A program made the translations under genes and the position numbers. This document shows positions 11,805-14,077 of a DNA stretch of 14,077 nt, piece after piece (position 1 is the first letter of the stretch; each line of letters opens with the position of its first letter). The notes under the pieces are model-generated. The model was not told where the DNA came from, did no database searches, and saw only the letters and a program-made list of their open reading frames with translations. Source of the stretch: AC-37 sp034663685 (GTDB lineage: Bacteria > Actinomycetota > Thermoleophilia > Solirubrobacterales > Thermoleophilaceae); NCBI GenBank assembly GCA_034663685.1, contig JAXDJC010000079.1:1-14077 (forward strand). Reading direction: 5' to 3'.

Positions 11805-12422
11805 CTGGATGAGGCCGTTGCGAATTGCGATCGCGACTGCCTGCGTCCGCGTGTCCGCGTGCAGCTTCGCCAGGATCCGCTTCGTGTGAGTGCGCACGGT
11901 CTCGGTCGAAAGGCCGAGCTGCTTCGCCACCGCATCCGTCTGCAGCCCGTCGGCGAGCATCTGGAGGATCTCGCTCTGACGCGCCGTCAGTGTCCGCTCG
12001 CCCTCCTCGAGAACGATCGACGACGAAAGCGCCGGGTCCACGTAGAACTCGCCGCTGTGCGCCGCGCGTATCGCGCGCACGAGGTCCTCGGGCGGCGAGT
12101 CCTTGCGCACGTAGCCCTTCACGCCCGCCTTGAGCGCGTCGGCCAGCAGGCGCGGGCCGCCGTTGCCGGTGAAGACCACGATGGCGGAGTCGAGCGTGTC
12201 GCGCAGCTCGGCCACCAGGGACTCCACGTCACCGCCGGCGTGCGAGGGGTCCACCACCACGACGTCCGGCGGGCGGCCGCCCTCGGCGAGCGCGGCGGAT
12301 GCCGACACCGCGTCGAGCACCTCCACGCCGGGGAGCTCACGCTCGAGCAGCGCGCGAATGCCCTGACGCACGACCGGGTGCTCGTCCACGATCAGGCAGC
12401 GCATGGCGGGCGGCGGGCTCAC
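11802..12422 (-). CDS. NarL/FixJ-family response regulator (REC-LuxR HTH)
   Basis: 206 residues from GTG 12422, or 200 from ATG 12404 (MRCLIVDEHP), which fits the family start better; neither has a good ribosome-binding site. The receiver domain is complete: acidic pair D13/E14 in IVDEHPVVRQG, phospho-acceptor D58 in VVVVDPS, T85 in VVFTGNGG, and K107 in GYVRKDS. A linker with EFYVDPALSS leads to the LuxR helix-turn-helix (about 144-206): LTARQSEILQMLADGL, STETVRTHTKRILAKLHADTRTQAV. No histidine kinase gene is nearby, so it is an orphan within this window. Convergent with the GGDEF gene and served by its own promoter. Target genes unknown. Confidence 0.94.
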   Translation of the reverse strand: MSPPPAMRCLIVDEHPVVRQGIRALLERELPGVEVLDAVSASAALAEGGRPPDVVVVDPSHAGGDVESLVAELRDTLDSAIVVFTGNGGPRLLADALKAGVKGYVRKDSPPEDLVRAIRAAHSGEFYVDPALSSSIVLEEGERTLTARQSEILQMLADGLQTDAVAKQLGLSTETVRTHTKRILAKLHADTRTQAVAIAIRNGLIQ

Positions 12423-12440
12423 GAGCCGGGGCCGCGTGGA

Positions 12441-12456
12441 CGCCTGCGGGCAGGCG
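12441..12456 (-). promoter_or_regulatory. Leader hairpin before the response regulator
   Basis: CGCCTG and CAGGCG pair perfectly around a 4-base loop, in the untranslated leader between the promoter and GTG 12422. It could stabilise the leader or limit ribosome access. No attenuator partner structure was seen. Confidence 0.4.
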
Positions 12457-12485
12457 CGTACGCGCGAGCAGGGGGCACGGCGGCG

Positions 12486-12514
12486 AGCCTACCGCGTATT
12501 GGATCGGCTGTCAC
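12486..12514 (-). promoter_or_regulatory. Promoter of the response regulator
   Basis: Minus strand: -35 GTGACA (12509-12514), 17-base spacer, -10 TAGGCT (12486-12491). This is a good housekeeping-type promoter, giving a leader of roughly 57-75 bases before the GTG 12422 or ATG 12404 start. Confidence 0.6.
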
Positions 12515-12530
12515 CATCCGGGCCACGCCT

Positions 12531-12550
12531 GGCACCCCGGCGCGGGTACC
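12531..12550 (-). terminator. Hairpin after the Lys/Ala-rich gene
   Basis: On the minus strand GGTACCC (12544-12550) pairs with GGGTGCC (12531-12537), one G-U, loop of 6. It lies 27 bases past the stop of the gene ending at 12577 and before the next gene's promoter. No T-run follows. Confidence 0.4.
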
Positions 12551-12576
12551 TGCCGAAAGCGGGCGCGGCGCAGGCG

Positions 12577-13017
12577 TCAGGGGCGCGGGAGGCGCTGCGC
12601 AAGCTTGGCCACGACCTTCAGGCCCGCGTCGCCCACCGACATCCCGAGACGGATCGCGGCCGTGATCGGATCCTGGCCCTGCGCTGTCTCCACGCGCTCG
12701 TCGCGCACGGAGGTGCGCGGCGCTCGCTGCCCGCCGCGCCCGACAGCGGACGGCGTGGTGGGAGCCGGGCCGCCGGCGCGCGCCCCGGTGGTGCGCGGCT
12801 TGGCCCTGGCCGTGCCCTTCTTCGCCGCGGCAGCTTTCTTGGGACCGGCGGACTTGGCCGAACCCGCCGTCTTCGCGCGCGAGCGCGCTGCCTTCGCTCC
12901 GCCCTTGGCGCCCCCGCCGGCCGCGCTCGGCGGCTTGACCTCCGCCGCGCGTTTCTCGCTTCGCCGGCCCGGCCGCGAGCGCGGCAGGTTGCCCATCACT
13001 CCGGGATCGTCGGTCAC
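12577..13017 (-). CDS. Small basic Lys/Ala-rich protein, function unknown
   Basis: 146 residues from GTG 13017. Three parts are visible. The N-terminus has MGNLPRSRPGRRSEKRA (about 8-24). The middle (about 25-110) is low-complexity, rich in Lys, Ala, Gly and Pro, with histone-H1-like runs such as SAGPKKAAAAKKGTARAKP. The C-terminus is a likely amphipathic helix, DPITAAIRLGMSVGDAGLKV, ending AKLAQRLPRP. No enzyme motif or membrane segment. TATCGT at 13025-13030 could be a -10 for a leaderless start at 13017; GTG 13026 and ATG 12987-12996 are alternatives. GC-rich third positions in this frame support coding. The basic tail resembles nucleoid-associated proteins, but DNA binding is only an inference. 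Divergent from rpoD. Confidence 0.75.
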   Translation of the reverse strand: MTDDPGVMGNLPRSRPGRRSEKRAAEVKPPSAAGGGAKGGAKAARSRAKTAGSAKSAGPKKAAAAKKGTARAKPRTTGARAGGPAPTTPSAVGRGGQRAPRTSVRDERVETAQGQDPITAAIRLGMSVGDAGLKVVAKLAQRLPRP

Positions 13018-13130
13018 GCGCAGCACGATAGCCCGAACCCCGTGCGCCCGCCGCCTCGCCGACGCTTAACGAACGCGCCGCGCACCGTCCGGCGTGCTTG
13101 GCGGTTTTACGAATGGAAGCTGATCGTCGG

Positions 13131-13136
13131 GGGTAT
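13131..13136 (+). promoter_or_regulatory. Possible stress-sigma (SigB/SigF-type) -10, GGGTAT
   Basis: GGGTAT, the -10 of SigB/SigF-type promoters, lies 120 bases before rpoD. GAAT at 13111-13114 is 16 bases before it, loosely matching the Streptomyces SigB pattern. Weak; the -35 is poor. Confidence 0.25.
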
Positions 13137-13157
13137 GCCACAGGCCCGTCATTTCGG

Positions 13158-13187
13158 TTGACTGCAAGAAAAGACGCGCACTAGACT
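13158..13187 (+). promoter_or_regulatory. Housekeeping promoter of rpoD
   Basis: -35 TTGACT (13158-13163), 18-base spacer, -10 TAGACT (13182-13187). The best promoter match in the window. It predicts a start near 13194 and a leader of about 57 bases before ATG 13251. Confidence 0.75.
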
Positions 13188-13250
13188 CGCCTCGCCTGCT
13201 TTGATGGCACTCGGGTCGCGTAACCCCTGGGATGGGAGAAACGGAAGGGC

Positions 13251-14077
13251 ATGTCGGTAGCTGAGCTGCAGGAACTGGAGGAGGTAAAGCTCCTCGTCCT
13301 CAAGGGCACCCAGACCGGTGTCCTCACTTACGGCGAAGTCGCCAGCGCGCTGACCGAGGTCGACATCGACGACGGCGACGTCGAGGAGCTGCACGCGTTC
13401 CTCGAGAAGTCGGAGATCGAGCTCGTCGACGACGACCCCGCCCACGCGCAGAACGCGGCACAGGAAGAGCGCGCACCGGACACCAAGGGCCGGCGCCGGG
13501 CCAAGAAGGCCACGATCGACCTGAAGCCGGACATGACGACCGACTCGCTTCAGCTCTTCCTGAAGGACATCGGGAAGGTGCGTCTGCTCACCGCCCAGGA
13601 GGAGGTCGACCTCGCCAAGCGCATCGAGCGCGGCGACCTCGACGCGAAGCAGAAGATGGTCGAGTCCAACCTGCGGCTCGTCGTCTCGATCGCCAAGAAC
13701 TACCGCAACCAGGGCCTGCCCTTCCTCGACCTGATCCAGGAGGGCACTCTCGGCCTCGTCCGCGCCGCCGAGAAGTTCGACTACCGCAAGGGTTTCAAGT
13801 TCTCCACCTACGCGACGTGGTGGATCCGCCAGGCCATCGCCCGGGCTCTGGCCGACAAGGCCCGCACGATCCGCATCCCGGTGCACGTGGTCGAGAAGCT
13901 CAACAAGATCGGGCGCGCCGAGCGCAAGCTCGTCACCGAGCTCGGTCGTGAGCCGACCGCCGACGAGATCGCCGAGGTCACCGGGATCGACCCCGAGGAG
14001 GTCGACTCGATCAAGCGCTCCGCCCAGGCTCCCGTCTCGCTGGAGAAGCCCGTCGGCGACGAGGAGGAGTCCGAGTT
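13251..14077 (+). CDS. rpoD: Primary sigma factor RpoD/SigA, 3' end outside window
   Basis: 275 complete codons are visible; the frame is open at the window end. It directs RNA polymerase to housekeeping promoters. A short, acidic region 1.1-like N-terminus (about 1-65, TYGEVASALTEVDIDDGDVEEL) and a basic linker (KGRRRAKKA) precede region 1.2 (TDSLQLFLKDIGKVRLLTAQEEVDLAKRIERGD). Region 2 follows with the invariant run VESNLRLVVSIAKNYRNQGL, FLDLIQEGTLGLVRAAEKFD, and FKFSTYATWWIRQAIARALA. Region 3 begins at ARTIRIPVHVVEKLNKI and contains GREPTADEIAEVTG; the sequence breaks off after VSLEKPVGDEEESE, before region 4. ATG 13251 is preceded by GGAAGGG and GGGAG purine runs. The strong match to regions 1.2-2.4 separates it from sporulation or SigB-type factors. 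Confidence 0.95.
   Translation, partial: MSVAELQELEEVKLLVLKGTQTGVLTYGEVASALTEVDIDDGDVEELHAFLEKSEIELVDDDPAHAQNAAQEERAPDTKGRRRAKKATIDLKPDMTTDSLQLFLKDIGKVRLLTAQEEVDLAKRIERGDLDAKQKMVESNLRLVVSIAKNYRNQGLPFLDLIQEGTLGLVRAAEKFDYRKGFKFSTYATWWIRQAIARALADKARTIRIPVHVVEKLNKIGRAERKLVTELGREPTADEIAEVTGIDPEEVDSIKRSAQAPVSLEKPVGDEEESE

Noticed and set aside
12419..13141. 240-residue alternative frame over the Lys/Ala-rich gene
   Set aside because: Arg/Gly/Ala-rich nonsense in the other phase; the chosen frame has better third-position GC and ordered ends.
13149..13886. 245-residue open frame antisense to rpoD
   Set aside because: Shadow of the highly conserved sigma gene on the plus strand.
1..14077. CRISPR arrays, insertion sequences, tRNA or rRNA genes
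   Set aside because: No regularly spaced repeats, transposase motifs, terminal inverted repeats or RNA-gene signatures were seen by eye on either strand.

Overview
The window is very GC-rich DNA with dense, short-spaced genes, several GTG starts and promoters of the actinobacterial TANNNT -10 type. Gene content (ergothioneine EgtB/EgtD, class II fructose-bisphosphatase GlpX, a zinc anti-sigma factor, an RsbRD-type GGDEF protein, a primary sigma factor, a c-di-AMP riboswitch before a cell-wall lytic enzyme) fits Actinomycetota. My best guess is Thermoleophilia (Solirubrobacterales); that placement is inferred from overall style, not proven. I see no mobile element, CRISPR array, tRNA or rRNA, and no gap above about 225 bases without a gene.

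Layout. 1-468 (-): secreted lytic transglycosylase, cut by the window edge, preceded at 499-626 by a ydaO/c-di-AMP riboswitch. 662-2740 (-): one polypeptide joining an ArgZ/AgrE-like arginine dihydrolase to an ornithine aminotransferase. It is divergent from an Lrp/AsnC regulator (2792-3262, +), and the 51-base gap between them holds two inverted repeats placed on the fusion gene's promoter. 3395-4314 (+): ECF sigma factor overlapping by 4 nt an anti-sigma factor with RsrA-like Cys/His spacing. 4311-6586 (-): egtB-egtD, ergothioneine synthesis, converging tail to tail on the sigma pair. 6670-8582 (+): polytopic membrane protein and glpX. 8605-10574 (-): moeA overlapping by 4 nt a conserved-looking gene of unknown function. 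10771-11784 (+): RsbRD-like/GGDEF diguanylate cyclase, probably leaderless. 11802-12422 (-): NarL-type response regulator. 12577-13017 (-): Lys/Ala-rich small basic protein. 13251-14077 (+): start of the primary sigma factor rpoD/sigA, running off the window.

How the genes relate. The fusion enzyme would take arginine to glutamate semialdehyde in one protein, with the divergent Lrp as its likely amino-acid sensor. The same neighbours (amidinotransferase-family gene, rocD, divergent AsnC) occur as separate genes at the M. tuberculosis Rv2321c-Rv2324 locus. The sigma/anti-sigma pair next to ergothioneine genes suggests a thiol-redox theme. The window also carries two nucleotide second-messenger elements (c-di-AMP sensing, c-di-GMP synthesis).

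Recurring architecture: all three coupled gene pairs overlap by the tetranucleotide GTGA, and all three convergent pairs end in TAG stops that sit inside an inverted repeat. The most notable items are the arginine dihydrolase-ornithine aminotransferase fusion, the riboswitch, the RsrA-like pair beside egtBD, the mirror-image egtB/membrane-gene promoters, and the structured intergenic region between moeA and the GGDEF gene.
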